This document shows positions 19,807-31,915 of a DNA stretch of 64,000 nt, piece by piece. The stretch spans positions 124,001 to 188,000 of the forward strand of contig NKIH01000001.1 of assembly GCA_002255925.1 (NCBI GenBank), read 5' to 3'. The stretch is from Burkholderiales bacterium PBB6. GTDB lineage: Bacteria; Pseudomonadota; Gammaproteobacteria; Burkholderiales; Burkholderiaceae_C. The notes beneath the pieces were generated by a model that was given only the letters and a program-made list of their open reading frames with translations, was not told the origin of the DNA and did no database searches. Positions within the stretch are counted from its first letter, which is position 1. Each line of letters starts with the position of its first letter. Position numbers and translations under genes: made by a program.

Positions 19807-21843
19807 TTGTCGGACGCCTTGCCGCGCCCCGTGCTTGCCCTCCACATGGCCACCACCCTCGAACTTGTCCTTTTGTACCTGATCGCTGCAGTGGCTGGTG
19901 TGGTGATCTGCCGCAGCCTGAAACTGCCGCCGATGCTGGGCTATCTGGCGGTGGGCGTGCTGATCGGACCGAATGCGCTGGCCCTGGCGAAAGACTCCGC
20001 CGGCGTGAAGTACCTGGCCGAGTTCGGCGTGGTGTTCCTGATGTTCGTGATCGGGCTGGAGTTCAACCTGCCCAAGCTCAAGAGCATGCGCACGCTGGTG
20101 TTCGGGCTCGGGCTCTCGCAAGTGCTGCTGACCACGCTCGGTGCGCTGGCGGGCAACGCCTTGCTGATCTGGGCCTTTGCCATGGCCGGACGTGCCTGGG
20201 ACCTGTCATGGCAAGGCGCGGTGGTGCTGGGCAGCGCGATGGCGATGTCCTCCACGGCGATCGTCGTGAAGCTGATGGCCGAGCGGCTGGAGATGGAATC
20301 CGAGCACGGCAAACGCGTGATGGGCGTGCTGCTGTTCCAGGATCTGGCCGTGGTGCCGCTGCTGGTGCTGATCCCGGCACTGAACTCCAGCGGCGAGGAC
20401 ATGGCCTGGTCGCTCGGCCTGGCGCTGCTGAAGGCCGTGGTGCTGCTGACGCTGCTGCTGGTCGGCGGCCAGCGCGTGATGCGCTGGTGGCTGACGCTGG
20501 TGGCCCGCCGCAAGAGCGACGAGCTGTTCATCCTGAACCTGCTGCTGGTCACGCTGGGGCTGTCGTGGCTGACCGAGCACGCCGGCCTGTCACTGGCGCT
20601 GGGTGCTTTTGTCGCCGGCATGCTGATCGCCGAAACCGAATACAAGCACCAGGTGGAAACCGACATCCGGCCCTTCCACGACGTGCTGCTGGGCCTGTTC
20701 TTCATCACGATCGGCATGAAGCTCGACTGGCGCCCGGTCTGGGAGCAATGGTTCCTGGTGCTGCTGCTCACGCTGGTGCCGGTGGTAGCCAAGACGGCGC
20801 TGGTGGCCGGACTGGCGCGCGGCTTCCGGGCGGCCCCCGGCGTGGCCATTCGCACGGGCCTGTACCTGGCCCAGGCGGGCGAGTTCGGCTTCGTGCTGCT
20901 CACGCTGGGCGCCGACAACCACCTGCTGGGCGCGCAGTGGGTGAGCCCGGTGCTGGCGTCGATGGTGCTGTCGATGCTGGCCACGCCCTTCATCATCATG
21001 CACAGCGACCGCATCGTCATGCGCCTGGCCAGCAGCGACTGGCTGATGCAATCGGTGCAGCTCACCAGCATCGCCAAGAAATCCATCCGCAACGAGGCGC
21101 ACATCATCATCTGCGGCTACGGGCGCAGCGGCCAGAACCTGGCGCAGCTGCTGGAGCAGGAACACATGCCGTACATGGCGCTCGACCTCGACCCCGACCG
21201 GGTGCGGCAGGCCGCCGCGGCCGGCCAGAGCGTGGTGTTCGGCGACGCGGCACGGCTGCAAAGCCTGATGGCAGCCGGCCTGGCCCGCGCCAGCGCGGTG
21301 GTCATCTCGTACCACGACACGCCGTCGGCATTGAAGATCCTGCAACTGGTGCGGCAGCACGCGCCACAGGTGCCGGTGGTGGTGCGCACGATCGACGACA
21401 CCGATCTGGAACGCCTGCGCGCAGCCGGTGCCACCGAGGTGGTGCCCGAGGCCGTGGAAGGCTCGCTGATGCTGGCCAGCCATGCACTCGCCCTGGTGGG
21501 CGTACCAATGCGCCGGGTGATCCGCCTGACCCGCGATGCGCGTGACGCCCGCTACCGCCTGCTGCGCGGCTACTTCCACGGCGCCGACGACGACACGGTG
21601 GAAGAGCTGCAGCAGGCCCGCCTGCGCACCATCAGCCTGCCGCATGCGGCTGCGTGCGTGGGCGCCACCCTGGGCGAGCAGCTGCTGGGCAATCTGAACG
21701 TCAACGTGGTGTCGATCCGCCGAGCTGACGGTCATGTGGTCAGCCCCGACAACGCCCTGCGCCTGGCCGGCGGCGACGCCCTGGTGCTGGCCGGTCTGCC
21801 GGAACCGCTGGCCCGTGCGGAAACCCGACTGCTGACTGGCTAG
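19807..21843 (+). CDS. CPA2-family cation:proton antiporter with RCK domain (KefB-like)
   Basis: This is an inner-membrane antiporter of up to 678 residues. Roughly 12 TM segments occupy residues 14-385, then a TrkA-N/RCK NAD-binding domain (IIICGYGRSGQNLAQLL, LDLDPDRV) and a TrkA-C domain near 590-670. Such proteins move K+ or Na+ against protons. The start is taken as TTG 19807 because GGAGGTG lies 7 bases upstream; ATG 19846 is the alternative, with no clear ribosome site. No KefF/KefG-type ancillary gene is seen. Confidence 0.92.
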   Translation: MSDALPRPVLALHMATTLELVLLYLIAAVAGVVICRSLKLPPMLGYLAVGVLIGPNALALAKDSAGVKYLAEFGVVFLMFVIGLEFNLPKLKSMRTLVFGLGLSQVLLTTLGALAGNALLIWAFAMAGRAWDLSWQGAVVLGSAMAMSSTAIVVKLMAERLEMESEHGKRVMGVLLFQDLAVVPLLVLIPALNSSGEDMAWSLGLALLKAVVLLTLLLVGGQRVMRWWLTLVARRKSDELFILNLLLVTLGLSWLTEHAGLSLALGAFVAGMLIAETEYKHQVETDIRPFHDVLLGLFFITIGMKLDWRPVWEQWFLVLLLTLVPVVAKTALVAGLARGFRAAPGVAIRTGLYLAQAGEFGFVLLTLGADNHLLGAQWVSPVLASMVLSMLATPFIIMHSDRIVMRLASSDWLMQSVQLTSIAKKSIRNEAHIIICGYGRSGQNLAQLLEQEHMPYMALDLDPDRVRQAAAAGQSVVFGDAARLQSLMAAGLARASAVVISYHDTPSALKILQLVRQHAPQVPVVVRTIDDTDLERLRAAGATEVVPEAVEGSLMLASHALALVGVPMRRVIRLTRDARDARYRLLRGYFHGADDDTVEELQQARLRTISLPHAAACVGATLGEQLLGNLNVNVVSIRRADGHVVSPDNALRLAGGDALVLAGLPEPLARAETRLLTG

Positions 21844-21962
21844 ACCCGGCTGGGAATGCGGGCTTGGGAAAGCCCTTGATGGCCCGGTCGCGAATTTGGC
21901 GAACATGTGGAGTTGGCGTAATTTGCCACCATCCACGCCCCGAAACGACTGGAGACCTCTCG

Positions 21963-22919
21963 ATGCTGAACCGCCGCTTGTTCCTGACTGCCACCGCAGC
22001 CACCGCAGCCACATCCATGGTGCCGCTGTGGGCCCAGAACGCCACCGGTCTGGGCACGCCAACGCCGCCTGCGCCCGGCTTCAAGCGCATGGCCCTGGGG
22101 GACATCGAGATCATCGCCCTGAACGACGGCGTGGCCCGCCGCCCGCTGGGTGAAGAGTTCGTCAAGAACGCTCCGGTCGCCGAAGTGCGCGCGATGCTGG
22201 CATCGCAAGGCCTGCCCACCGACCACATCGACATCCCGTTCACGCCTTTCCTGGTGGTGGCGGGTGGCCGCAAGATGCTGATGGACACCGGCCTGGGTGA
22301 GTTTGGCGGCCCGACCACCGGCAAGCTGCTGGACAACCTGCGCGCCGCCGGCCTGCAAGCCAGCGACATCGACACCGTGCTGATCAGCCACTTCCACGGC
22401 GACCACATCAGCGGCCTGCGCAACAAGGCGGGTGATCTGGTGTTCCCGAACGCCAAGGTGATGGTGCCGGCGCCTGAATATGCGTTCTGGATGGACGATG
22501 CGCGCATGGCCGCAGCGCCTGAGGGCATGAAGGGCGCGTTCATGGGCGCACGCCGCGTGTTTGGGGCGATGCCGGCGGACAAGCTGGTGCGCTTCGAGCC
22601 GGGTGGCGAGGTGGCCCCGGGCGTGAGCACGATGGCCGCCTACGGCCACACGCCGGGCCACAGCCTGTTCCAGGTGAGCTCCGGCCAGCGCAAGTTCATC
22701 TATGTGGCCGACCTGACCAACGTGCCGGCGCTGTTCGCCCGCAACCCGGACTGGGCCGTGCAGTTCGACATGGATGCCGAGGCGGCCCGCCTGGTGCGCC
22801 GCAAGGTGTTCGACATGATGGCCAACGACAAGGTCATCGCTGGTGGCTTCCACTTCCCGTTCCCGGCCATGGGCGGGATCGAGAAGGCGGGCAACGGCTT
22901 CGCTTTCAAGCCGGTGTGA
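21963..22919 (+). CDS. Exported metallo-beta-lactamase-fold hydrolase
   Basis: This 318-residue protein starts MLNRRLFLTATAATAATSM, a Tat-type signal. The MBL fold carries the metal motif SHFHGDHISG, a downstream GHTPGHS histidine, YVADLTN aspartate, and a terminal GGFHFPF histidine, so a dinuclear site is complete. Family members include lactonases, alkyl sulfatases and quorum-quenching enzymes; the substrate is not evident. A terminator follows directly. Confidence 0.88.
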   Translation: MLNRRLFLTATAATAATSMVPLWAQNATGLGTPTPPAPGFKRMALGDIEIIALNDGVARRPLGEEFVKNAPVAEVRAMLASQGLPTDHIDIPFTPFLVVAGGRKMLMDTGLGEFGGPTTGKLLDNLRAAGLQASDIDTVLISHFHGDHISGLRNKAGDLVFPNAKVMVPAPEYAFWMDDARMAAAPEGMKGAFMGARRVFGAMPADKLVRFEPGGEVAPGVSTMAAYGHTPGHSLFQVSSGQRKFIYVADLTNVPALFARNPDWAVQFDMDAEAARLVRRKVFDMMANDKVIAGGFHFPFPAMGGIEKAGNGFAFKPV

Positions 22920-22924
22920 TGACG

Positions 22925-22949
22925 GCGGGCCTGCGGGCCCGCTTTTTTT
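22925..22949 (+). terminator. Terminator after the MBL-fold gene
   Basis: A GCGGGCC / GGCCCGC stem-loop with T7 begins within 10 bases of the stop codon. Confidence 0.88.
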
Positions 22950-22959
22950 GGTGCCTGAC

Positions 22960-23427
22960 TCAGGCGACCGGCAGGCCGCGCTCGAGGTTGGCGCGCATGC
23001 GCTCGGCCATCACGCCACCCACGGCGCGCAGGAACTCGATGCCCAGCGACGGTTGGCGGGCGCTCAGTTCCTCAAAGCGCGGGCCGGTCAACAGCCACAC
23101 CGTGCAGGGCGACATGGCTTCGACCTGCGCCATGCGCGGGGTTTCGCCGAACAGGCTCGGCTCACCGACCACGGAGCCGGGCCGCAGGATGGCCACCGGG
23201 CGGCGCACCGGGGCGCTGTCAGGCACATAGACCTGCAGCGTGCCGCTTTCCAGGAAGTACATGCCGCGGTCCATGTCTCGGAAGCGGATCAGCACGTCAC
23301 CGCTGCGCAGCGTGTGCTGCTGCAAAAAGCCCACGAGCGTGAGCCACTGCTGCTTGTTGAAGCGGGCGCGCAAGGCGTCGTCCGCGTTCAGAGTCTGCAG
23401 CGCTTCGACCAGATTTTCGACCGCCAT
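22960..23427 (-). CDS. Single-domain cyclic-nucleotide-binding protein
   Basis: This is a 155-residue stand-alone CNBD: FLQQHTLRSGDVLIRFRD, then GMYFLESGTLQVYV, and the phosphate-binding cassette GSVVGEPSLFGETPRMAQVEA. No DNA-binding HTH follows, so it is not a CRP-type activator. I start at ATG 23427; the open frame continues 28 codons upstream with little support. It is the second CNBD in this window after the kinase fusion at 4693. Confidence 0.82.
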   Translation of the reverse strand: MAVENLVEALQTLNADDALRARFNKQQWLTLVGFLQQHTLRSGDVLIRFRDMDRGMYFLESGTLQVYVPDSAPVRRPVAILRPGSVVGEPSLFGETPRMAQVEAMSPCTVWLLTGPRFEELSARQPSLGIEFLRAVGGVMAERMRANLERGLPVA

Positions 23428-23583
23428 GCCTGTCCCTTGTGCACACGACTCGTCGCCGTGAAAAAGGTCGGCGATTCTTGGTGTGACTCGGTTGCAATTA
23501 TTGACAGGCACGGCCAGACCGTCCAGCCGTCCAAGTGGGTGATGCCTGTCATTCGGCCGCTGACAACGACCGTTCAGCGGGAT

Positions 23584-24969
23584 TTACTTGCCGATACAGA
23601 ATCGGCCAAAAATCTCGCCCAGCAGGTCGTCGGCCGTGAATTGGCCGGTGATGGACTGCAGCGCCTGGTGAGCCAGTCGCAACTCCTCGGCAAACAGGTC
23701 GAGCGCGGCGTCTGACTGTGCGGCATGGGCTGCCGCCCAATCCAGGTGGTCGCGGGTGCGGTTGAGCGCCTGCACGTGGCGCGTGCGCGCAATGAACACG
23801 CCCTCGGGCGAGGCTTGCCAGCCGGCACGCTCCAGCAGCGCCTGGCGCAGGGCGTCCAGGCCTTCACCGGTGCGGGCGCTGAGGCACAGGCCCGAACGCC
23901 CTTCCGGCAAGGTGCTGCCTGCGTCAGCCTTGTTGAAGACCTGCAGCAGCCGGGCCGGGTCGGCCGCACGCAAGCGCTCGGCGATCACGGCATCGGCCGC
24001 TTGGTAGTCGGGGTCATCAAGCCGGGTCAGGTCATGCAGGAAGACGATGGCGTCGGCGCCGTGGATGGACTCCCAGCTGCGGGCCATGCCGATGCGCTCG
24101 ACCTCGTCGCTGGCGGCGGCGTCGTCGCGCAGACCTGCGGTGTCGGTGACATGCACCGGCACGCCGGCAATCTGGATGGTTTCGCTCACCCGGTCGCGGG
24201 TGGTGCCGGCGATCGGGGTGACGATGGCGAGCTCAGCGCCGGCCAGTGCATTGAGCAGCGAGCTCTTGCCCACGTTGGGTTGCCCGGCCAGCACCACGCG
24301 CAGGCCCTCTCGCAGCAGGGCACCCTGGCGTGCGCGCGCCAGCACGGCGGCCACGGCCTGCTGGATGGCGCGCAACTTGCCACGGGCATCGGCTTTTTCG
24401 AGGAAGTCGATCTCCTCTTCGGGGAAATCAAGCGTGGCCTCGACCAGCATGCGCAGGTTCACGATGCGCTCGGCCAGGCCGTTGATCTCGGCGGAAAACG
24501 CGCCGCCCAGCGAGCGACTGGCCGACCGCGCCGCAGCCTCGGTGCTGGCATCGATCAGGTCGGCCACCGCCTCGGCCTGGGCCAGATCGAGCTTGTCATT
24601 GAGGAACGCGCGCTCGGTGAACTCGCCCGGCTCGGCCAGGCGCAAACCCATCGTCGAGCCCGCCTCCAGGCAGCGCGCCAGCAGCAGCTGCAGCACCACG
24701 GGGCCGCCGTGGGCCTGCAGCTCCAGCACGTCTTCGCCGGTGTAGCTGTGGGGGCCGGGGAAATGCAGGGCCAGGCCGTGGTCGATGGCCTGGCCGTCGC
24801 CGTCCTTGAACGGGCCGTAATGCGCGTGCCGCGGCTTGAGCGGCTGGCCGACGATGGCATCGATCAAGGGCTGCAACCCCCGACCGGAGACACGGACCAT
24901 GCCAACCGCCCCGCGCCCGGGGGCGGTGGCGATGGCTACGACGGGATCATGATGGCGACCAAGTGACAC
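23584..24969 (-). CDS. mnmE: MnmE, tRNA uridine-5-carboxymethylaminomethyl(34) synthesis GTPase
   Basis: MnmE with MnmG modifies wobble uridine of several tRNAs. The 461 residues show the N-terminal folate-binding domain ([19 protein letters not shown]), an inserted G domain ([26 protein letters not shown]), and the C-terminal cysteine motif FCIGK. The start is GTG 24969, matching the normal N-terminus. Unlike many relatives it is separated from yidC by a 2-kb DUF945-TPR gene. Confidence 0.96.
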   Translation of the reverse strand: MSLGRHHDPVVAIATAPGRGAVGMVRVSGRGLQPLIDAIVGQPLKPRHAHYGPFKDGDGQAIDHGLALHFPGPHSYTGEDVLELQAHGGPVVLQLLLARCLEAGSTMGLRLAEPGEFTERAFLNDKLDLAQAEAVADLIDASTEAAARSASRSLGGAFSAEINGLAERIVNLRMLVEATLDFPEEEIDFLEKADARGKLRAIQQAVAAVLARARQGALLREGLRVVLAGQPNVGKSSLLNALAGAELAIVTPIAGTTRDRVSETIQIAGVPVHVTDTAGLRDDAAASDEVERIGMARSWESIHGADAIVFLHDLTRLDDPDYQAADAVIAERLRAADPARLLQVFNKADAGSTLPEGRSGLCLSARTGEGLDALRQALLERAGWQASPEGVFIARTRHVQALNRTRDHLDWAAAHAAQSDAALDLFAEELRLAHQALQSITGQFTADDLLGEIFGRFCIGK

Positions 24970-24990
24970 GCCCGGATTGTCGACGATCCT

Positions 24991-27006
24991 TCAGCGCCCG
25001 GCCGCCACTTGCTGCTGGGCCACGCGACTCATGTGGCTGTAGAGGGCCTGCAGCGGCGCCCGGCTTTCCTTGGCGGCGCGGTCTTCGTAATAGGCCAGCG
25101 ACTTGTCGCGGTTGCCCGACCACTGGAACGACACCCACAGCGCGGCCTTGGCATCGTCGGCGCGGCCACTCAGGGCCAGGGCCTCGGCCAGCGGCGTCCA
25201 GGTCGAGCTGCGGCGCGGGTCGAGCACCAGCGCGGTCTGCAGCACGTCGATGGCCTCGGCGGCCAAGCCGGCCTTGGCCATCGCGAAGCCAAGGTTGCCC
25301 GCCACTTCCACGTCGCGCGGGTTCTCCTTCAGCGCCAGGCGCAACTTGGCCACGGCTTCGGCCAGGTCGTCGCGCTTGAGGGCGTCGAGGCCGGCCGTGT
25401 TGAGCTGGCGTGACACCGCGCGGTTGCCCATGTCGGGCTTGGGCAGGTTGTCGATCTGGCTGGCGACTCGGCGCACGGCGTCGATGTCGTCGCGGCGGGC
25501 AGCGGCCAGGCTTTGCTGGAAGCAGGCGCCCAGCGCCGCACAGTCAGCTGCCGGTGCGGCAACGGGGGCCATGGTGGGTGGGGTGGCGGGGGCCAGCGCC
25601 TGCGCCGGCGCAGCTTCGGGTGCGGGCGGCGGGGCCTCGGCCGGGGCGGCCGGCATGGCGGGCTCGGCGGGGGCTGGTGCGGCCACCGGGGCTTGCGCCA
25701 CGGCAGGGTTGGACATCGAGCCCCATTGCGTCAGCGCGGTCTGGAGGGCCATGTCCGCCTGCTTCAGGCCGGCCTGGAAGCTGCCCGCATCCAGCGCACG
25801 GCCATTCACCTTGAGCAACCCGACGCCGTAGTCATAACTCGCACGCAAGCCATCGCCCTGCGCCACGGCGAAGCCCATGGCGATGGCCATGTCGCGCTTG
25901 TCCTGGGGCAGCAGCTTGCCGGTCAGATCCAGCTGGCCCGAGGACTTCAGCTGCTCCGCCAGCGAGGGCGTGCCGCCCTTGGCCGGTGCCAGCTCAACCA
26001 TCATCGAGCCCTGGATGCTGCCGTCGGCCCCCTTGCCGGCGAGCTTCGGGATGCCCATCGAGAAGCCACGGGTCAGCAAGGTGACGGCCGCATCGCGCAT
26101 CCGCTTGCCTTCGGCGGCGGTCATGCTTTGCAGGCCGCAGGTGGCCTGGAAGACGGTGGTCAGGGTCTCGACGCTGCGAGTGTCCATGCCCTTGGCGGCC
26201 AGCTCCATCGTCAAATCCGACAGGTCGACGCCGTTGCCCTGCAGTCGCTTGATGGACGGGGTGATCGTCATGTCGAGGCGGTCGCCGTTTTCGCTGGCCT
26301 CCGATTTAAACGAGACGCCTTCGAGCGAGCCGATGCCGATCGCCACATTGCCGATGGTCAGGCTGGCGGTGCCGGTGCCCAGGTAGCGGTTCTTCAGGTC
26401 GAGGTCGATTGCCATGTCTTTCATCTCGACCGCCTCACCGTTGCCGCGGGTGACCAGCCGGTCCACCTTCCAGCCGAAGGCGAAGGCCTTGTCCTTGACG
26501 GTGATGAAGCCCTTGGAGGGCGACATCTGCATCGCCTCACCGGCCCGGCTGACCGACAGCTCGGGCAGCGCCATGTCGGTGCGCAGTGCGCCGCCGAGCG
26601 TGACCGCCCCCGCGCCCGTGAGCGCGCTGGCACTGCCGAACAAGGCCTTGAATTCGTCAGCCGAGGTGCCCGAGGGCGCGGCCTGCCAATCGAAGCGAGT
26701 CAGCGAAGTAGGCAGCACGAGGTGGGACATGGTGTAGTCCACCTTCATCGTCACCGGCTCATCGGCGCCCGCCTCGGCGGCGCAGCCGGGCTCGAAGCTC
26801 AGCTCCAGCTGCCCTTTCGATCCGATCAGGCCGCGTTCATGGCTGAGCCTCGTGATGCGCAACCCGCCGCCCGGCTGGGTGGGCGCAGCCTGCAATTGCT
26901 TGAGCGCACTTTCGGCGCGCTGGCCGACGACGACGGACGCGCCCAGCCAGCCAGCTGCTGCCAGGCCGACGGCACCTGCCGCGATGAACACTGTCTTGTT
27001 GGCCAT
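24991..27006 (-). CDS. DUF945 (YdgA-like) protein with C-terminal TPR region
   Basis: This 671-residue protein has an N-terminal TM/signal anchor (VFIAAGAVGLAAAGWLGAS), a long DUF945 body (about 30-430), an Ala/Pro-rich linker (about 445-500), and a TPR-like C-terminus (LAEAVAKLRLALKENPRD, AIDVLQTALVLDPRR). YdgA-type proteins are envelope proteins of unknown function. The TPR extension is unusual. It sits 21 bases before mnmE on the same strand. Confidence 0.85.
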   Translation of the reverse strand: MANKTVFIAAGAVGLAAAGWLGASVVVGQRAESALKQLQAAPTQPGGGLRITRLSHERGLIGSKGQLELSFEPGCAAEAGADEPVTMKVDYTMSHLVLPTSLTRFDWQAAPSGTSADEFKALFGSASALTGAGAVTLGGALRTDMALPELSVSRAGEAMQMSPSKGFITVKDKAFAFGWKVDRLVTRGNGEAVEMKDMAIDLDLKNRYLGTGTASLTIGNVAIGIGSLEGVSFKSEASENGDRLDMTITPSIKRLQGNGVDLSDLTMELAAKGMDTRSVETLTTVFQATCGLQSMTAAEGKRMRDAAVTLLTRGFSMGIPKLAGKGADGSIQGSMMVELAPAKGGTPSLAEQLKSSGQLDLTGKLLPQDKRDMAIAMGFAVAQGDGLRASYDYGVGLLKVNGRALDAGSFQAGLKQADMALQTALTQWGSMSNPAVAQAPVAAPAPAEPAMPAAPAEAPPPAPEAAPAQALAPATPPTMAPVAAPAADCAALGACFQQSLAAARRDDIDAVRRVASQIDNLPKPDMGNRAVSRQLNTAGLDALKRDDLAEAVAKLRLALKENPRDVEVAGNLGFAMAKAGLAAEAIDVLQTALVLDPRRSSTWTPLAEALALSGRADDAKAALWVSFQWSGNRDKSLAYYEDRAAKESRAPLQALYSHMSRVAQQQVAAGR

Positions 27007-27138
27007 GATCTGCTCCTCTTCGGGGTGGGGTTGTGGCCCGTGCGGTCGTCACCGGAGCGGATGAATTGAGCAGGTCAGTGGCGTGAACCTCCATTAATGT
27101 GAAAAAAATGACAATCGCTGCAGCCTGCGCCAGACAAG

Positions 27139-27174
27139 AAAAAACCCCCGCCGCCGGGCAGGCGTGCGGGGGTT
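27139..27174 (-). terminator. Terminator after yidC
   Basis: On the minus strand a GAACCCCCGC stem pairs with GCGGGGGTT and runs into T6, about 25 bases after the yidC stop. It ends the rpmH-rnpA-yidD-yidC transcript. Confidence 0.88.
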
Positions 27175-27198
27175 CAGGTCAGCCGGGCTGACGCGGTA

Positions 27199-28866
27199 TC
27201 AGTTCACACCGAGGCGCTTGTTGATGACCCACTGCTGGGCGATCGACAGGATGTTGTTCACCAGCCAGTACAGCACCAGGCCGGACGGGAAGAAGAAGAA
27301 CATGAAGCTGAAAGCCAGCGGCATGATCCACATCATCTTGGCCTGCATCGGGTCGGTCGGGGCCGGGTTCAGCCAGACCTGGAACAGGCTGGAGGCGGTC
27401 ATCAGCACCGGCAGGATGAACAGCGGATCCTTGGCCGACAGGTCGGTGATCCAGCCCAGCCACGGCGCGCCGCGCATTTCAACCGTCGACAGCAGCACCC
27501 AGTACAGCGCCATGAAGAACGGCATCTGGATGAAGATCGGCAGGCAGCCACCCAGCGGGTTGACCTTCTCCTCGCGGTAGATGCGCATCATTTCCTGCTG
27601 CATCTTCTGCGGTTCGTCCTTGTAACGCTCGCGCAGCTCCATCACCTTCGGGTTGATGGCCTTCATCTTGGCCATCGACTTGTAGGCCTTGGCGTTCAGC
27701 CAGTAGAAGCCGATCTTCAGCAGCACCACCAGGGCGATGATCGACCAGCCCCAGTTGTGCAGCAGGGCGTTCAGCTGGGTCAGCAGCCAGAACAGCGGCT
27801 TGGACAGCAGGTGGAACATCCCGTAGTCCTTCACCAGCTCCAGGCCCGGGGCCAGGGCAGCCAGCTTGAACTCTTCCTGCGGGCCGACGTAGAGGCGGGC
27901 CTCGTTGGCGACGCTGGCGCCCGGGGCGATGACGCCCAAAGGTTGCACCATGGCCACCGAGAACAGGTTGTCCTTCACCTTGCTGGTGCGGAACTCACGC
28001 GGGCTGCCATCAGCCACCAGCCAGGCGCTGGTGAAGTAATGCTGGACCATCGCGATCCAGCCTTCGTTGGCCGAGGTCTGGTGCGCAGGCTTGTCGCCTT
28101 CGGCGCGCTTGGCGATGTCCTTGAACTCGACCTTCTCGAACTTCTTGGCTTCGGTGTAGAGCGCCGGGCCGGTGAAGGTGGAGTAGAACGACGAGCCGCC
28201 GGGAGGCGCATTGCCGTCGCGCAGCAGTTGCAGGTAGAGCTGCGGCTGCACCGGGGCGGCACCCACGTTCTGCACTTCGTGCTTGACGCCGATGGTGTAG
28301 TCGCCGCGCTTGAGCGTGTAGGTCTTGATCAGCTTGACGCCGCCCACTTCGGGCGACTCGAACTTGACCTCCAGCTGATCAACGCCGTCCTTCAGCACGC
28401 GCTCACCCGGCAGGGCCTTGAGCTGGGTGAAGTGCGTGGGCAGCGCTGCGCCGCCGGCCGACGGGATCAGGCCGGTCTGGGCCAGATACACGCGGTCCTT
28501 GCTGTCATCGAGCAGCACGACCTGGCGGGTCGGGTCGATGTCGTCCTTGAACTTCAGCAATTCGGCGCGGGCCAGATCGCCGCCGCGGGCGTCAAAGCTC
28601 AGCTTGTAGACGTCGGTGGTGACGTCGAACTTTTCGCTCGGCGCGGTGGCCGGTGCGGCCGCGATCGCGCCCGCAGGGCCCGCCACGGCGGCAGCCGCCG
28701 GCGCAGACACACCCGCCGGAGCACTGCCCGGGGCCGACGCGCCAGCAACGGCGATCGGCGCACCGAACAGCGTGGGCTGGCCGTTGTGCTTGTTCCACGC
28801 GTCCCACAACAGGACGAGCGACATCGTGAACACCACCCAAAGCAGGGTACGGCGCATATCGGTCAT
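27199..28866 (-). CDS. yidC: YidC membrane protein insertase
   Basis: YidC inserts and folds inner-membrane proteins, alone or with Sec. The 555-residue protein has the N-terminal TM ([17 protein letters not shown]), an Ala/Pro linker, a large periplasmic beta-supersandwich domain, and a C-terminal five-TM core with the cytoplasmic hairpin ([20 protein letters not shown]) and [16 protein letters not shown]. It overlaps yidD by four bases. Confidence 0.97.
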   Translation of the reverse strand: MTDMRRTLLWVVFTMSLVLLWDAWNKHNGQPTLFGAPIAVAGASAPGSAPAGVSAPAAAAVAGPAGAIAAAPATAPSEKFDVTTDVYKLSFDARGGDLARAELLKFKDDIDPTRQVVLLDDSKDRVYLAQTGLIPSAGGAALPTHFTQLKALPGERVLKDGVDQLEVKFESPEVGGVKLIKTYTLKRGDYTIGVKHEVQNVGAAPVQPQLYLQLLRDGNAPPGGSSFYSTFTGPALYTEAKKFEKVEFKDIAKRAEGDKPAHQTSANEGWIAMVQHYFTSAWLVADGSPREFRTSKVKDNLFSVAMVQPLGVIAPGASVANEARLYVGPQEEFKLAALAPGLELVKDYGMFHLLSKPLFWLLTQLNALLHNWGWSIIALVVLLKIGFYWLNAKAYKSMAKMKAINPKVMELRERYKDEPQKMQQEMMRIYREEKVNPLGGCLPIFIQMPFFMALYWVLLSTVEMRGAPWLGWITDLSAKDPLFILPVLMTASSLFQVWLNPAPTDPMQAKMMWIMPLAFSFMFFFFPSGLVLYWLVNNILSIAQQWVINKRLGVN

Positions 28867-29234
28867 GGCAAAGGCCCGGAAGAAGTCAGGGAAGAAGTAT
28901 CGGTGGCATCGGCAAACAAATGCCGAAACAGGCGCGGCCGCTGGGCCGGCACCGGGTCACACCCACCGGCGCACCAGGGGTGGCACCGCAGGATGCGGCC
29001 AGCCGCGAGGTAAGTGCCCGCTGCGGCCCCGTGCGCCGCCAACGCATCAAGTGCGTAGCGAGAGCAGGTGGGCTCGAAGCGGCAATTGCTGCCCAGCCAG
29101 GGGCTGAGCAACAGGCGATAGCCCTGCACCAACGCGGACAGCCCCCGGCGCGGCCAGAGGCGCAGCGGAGGCAGGGGCGGCAGTGCAGGCATGGCGCGGA
29201 ACATGAGGATCAGCCGGCCGAACTCAAGCGCCAT
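28863..29234 (-). CDS. yidD: YidD membrane protein insertion efficiency factor
   Basis: This 123-residue YidD protein has the conserved block [23 protein letters not shown] and [13 protein letters not shown] with three family cysteines. The ATG overlaps the rnpA stop by one base (TGATG), and the 3' end overlaps yidC by four. The first 30 residues are Leu/Pro/Arg-rich and could be trimmed if a later start is used. Confidence 0.93.
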   Translation of the reverse strand: MALEFGRLILMFRAMPALPPLPPLRLWPRRGLSALVQGYRLLLSPWLGSNCRFEPTCSRYALDALAAHGAAAGTYLAAGRILRCHPWCAGGCDPVPAQRPRLFRHLFADATDTSSLTSSGPLP

Positions 29235-29737
29235 CAGGTCCGCGAACGCGGACGATAGGGCACGGGAGGCAGCGGCGAACGCGCCGCACGGTCAAACAGC
29301 ACGTCGACTTCATCGTGTGCCGTGGCACGCAAATGGTCAGAACCCGGGCTGAGAAACTGCTGGCGGTCGAAGGGCGCACGCAGACGAACCACCCACAAAC
29401 CTGCGGGAAGTTCAGCAGCGTGACGCGCCATCGCGGCGCGCACCTGACGCTTGATCAGGTTGCGGGTGACTGCTCGCTTCGCATGCCGCTTGGGCACCAC
29501 CAGACCCAGCCAATGGCCGGACTCATCCACAATGGTGCATGCTGCACCGGCTTGGCCTGTGGATAACTCTGGTGACAACCCTGGAACAACTGCTTCCGGG
29601 GCGGCTTTCGCCAACGCTGCGTTCGGCCGCGAGGGCACGCCAGCAACGTAGTGAACAGCGAAGTGAGCACTTCGCGAGCGCTGAGGCGCCGCGAGCACGC
29701 GTTCGAAATCGGCCGGACGCACGATGCGGCCGATCAT
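29234..29737 (-). CDS. rnpA: Ribonuclease P protein component
   Basis: RnpA assists the RNase P RNA in 5' maturation of tRNAs. The 167 residues include [19 protein letters not shown] and the signature [21 protein letters not shown]. It is longer than the usual 115-130 residues because of a central insert and a C-terminal tail. A consensus DnaA box lies inside it (29558-29566). It follows rpmH by 13 bases. Confidence 0.95.
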   Translation of the reverse strand: MIGRIVRPADFERVLAAPQRSRSAHFAVHYVAGVPSRPNAALAKAAPEAVVPGLSPELSTGQAGAACTIVDESGHWLGLVVPKRHAKRAVTRNLIKRQVRAAMARHAAELPAGLWVVRLRAPFDRQQFLSPGSDHLRATAHDEVDVLFDRAARSPLPPVPYRPRSRT

Positions 29738-30153
29738 GGTGCGTCTGGGATCAGACCTGCGACAGCTTCTTGCGGCCCTTGGAGCGGCGCGCAGCGATCA
29801 CGGCGCGGCCACCACGGGTCTTCATGCGAACGAGGAAGCCGTGCGTACGGGCGCGACGGACCTTGGAAGGCTGATAGGTGCGCTTCATTTTTCTTACCTT
29901 GTAGGGGTTGAATGCGGCAGTTAACGGTTGAACCGCCGCCTGGTGCTGAAATGCGCAAGCACGGCCATGCCGCACCCGCCCAATCCGGGAAACCCACGAT
30001 TAGAGCAAAAAAGACCACAGGCGTCAAACAAAGGTCTTGCAAGGGTGTGGGCAGGTGCCGGGTTTGTCCTTGGATCAAAAACTGTGGATAACCATGGACA
30101 TCAGACCCCCTTCCATGCGTAGAATCCGGCCGCTCGATAAGAACTTGTCCACA
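29520..30153. other. Putative oriC / dnaA promoter region with DnaA boxes
   Basis: The 265-base rpmH-dnaA gap and the adjoining rnpA segment hold perfect TTATCCACA boxes at 29558-29566 and 30083-30091 (both reverse), and one-mismatch boxes at 29524-29532 (TCATCCACA) and 30145-30153 (TTGTCCACA). The last abuts the dnaA ATG, a good spot for autoregulation. Two perfect boxes are few for an origin, so the initiation site could extend elsewhere. An AT-rich unwinding element is not obvious. Confidence 0.55.
29751..29888 (-). CDS. rpmH: 50S ribosomal protein L34
   Basis: The product is a 45-residue basic protein beginning [19 protein letters not shown], a near-consensus L34. ATG 29888 is fixed by the universal N-terminus; an upstream in-frame extension is spurious. 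It is the first gene of the rpmH-rnpA-yidD-yidC operon, reading away from dnaA. Confidence 0.97.
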   Translation of the reverse strand: MKRTYQPSKVRRARTHGFLVRMKTRGGRAVIAARRSKGRKKLSQV

Positions 30154-31812
<1,659 letters not shown>

Positions 31813-31915
31813 AGACGGCCCCGGGAAACCGTGCCGCGGAAACCTGTGAAAAACAGGCGAAAATGCTTCGCAGGGCCTTCTGACCGCCCGAACGGCAACG
31901 CTGAAAGAGGAAGAC

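Noticed and set aside
25513-27069. 518-codon frame antisense to the DUF945 gene
   Set aside because: Low-complexity Gly/Arg/His composition and no start signal; antisense shadow.
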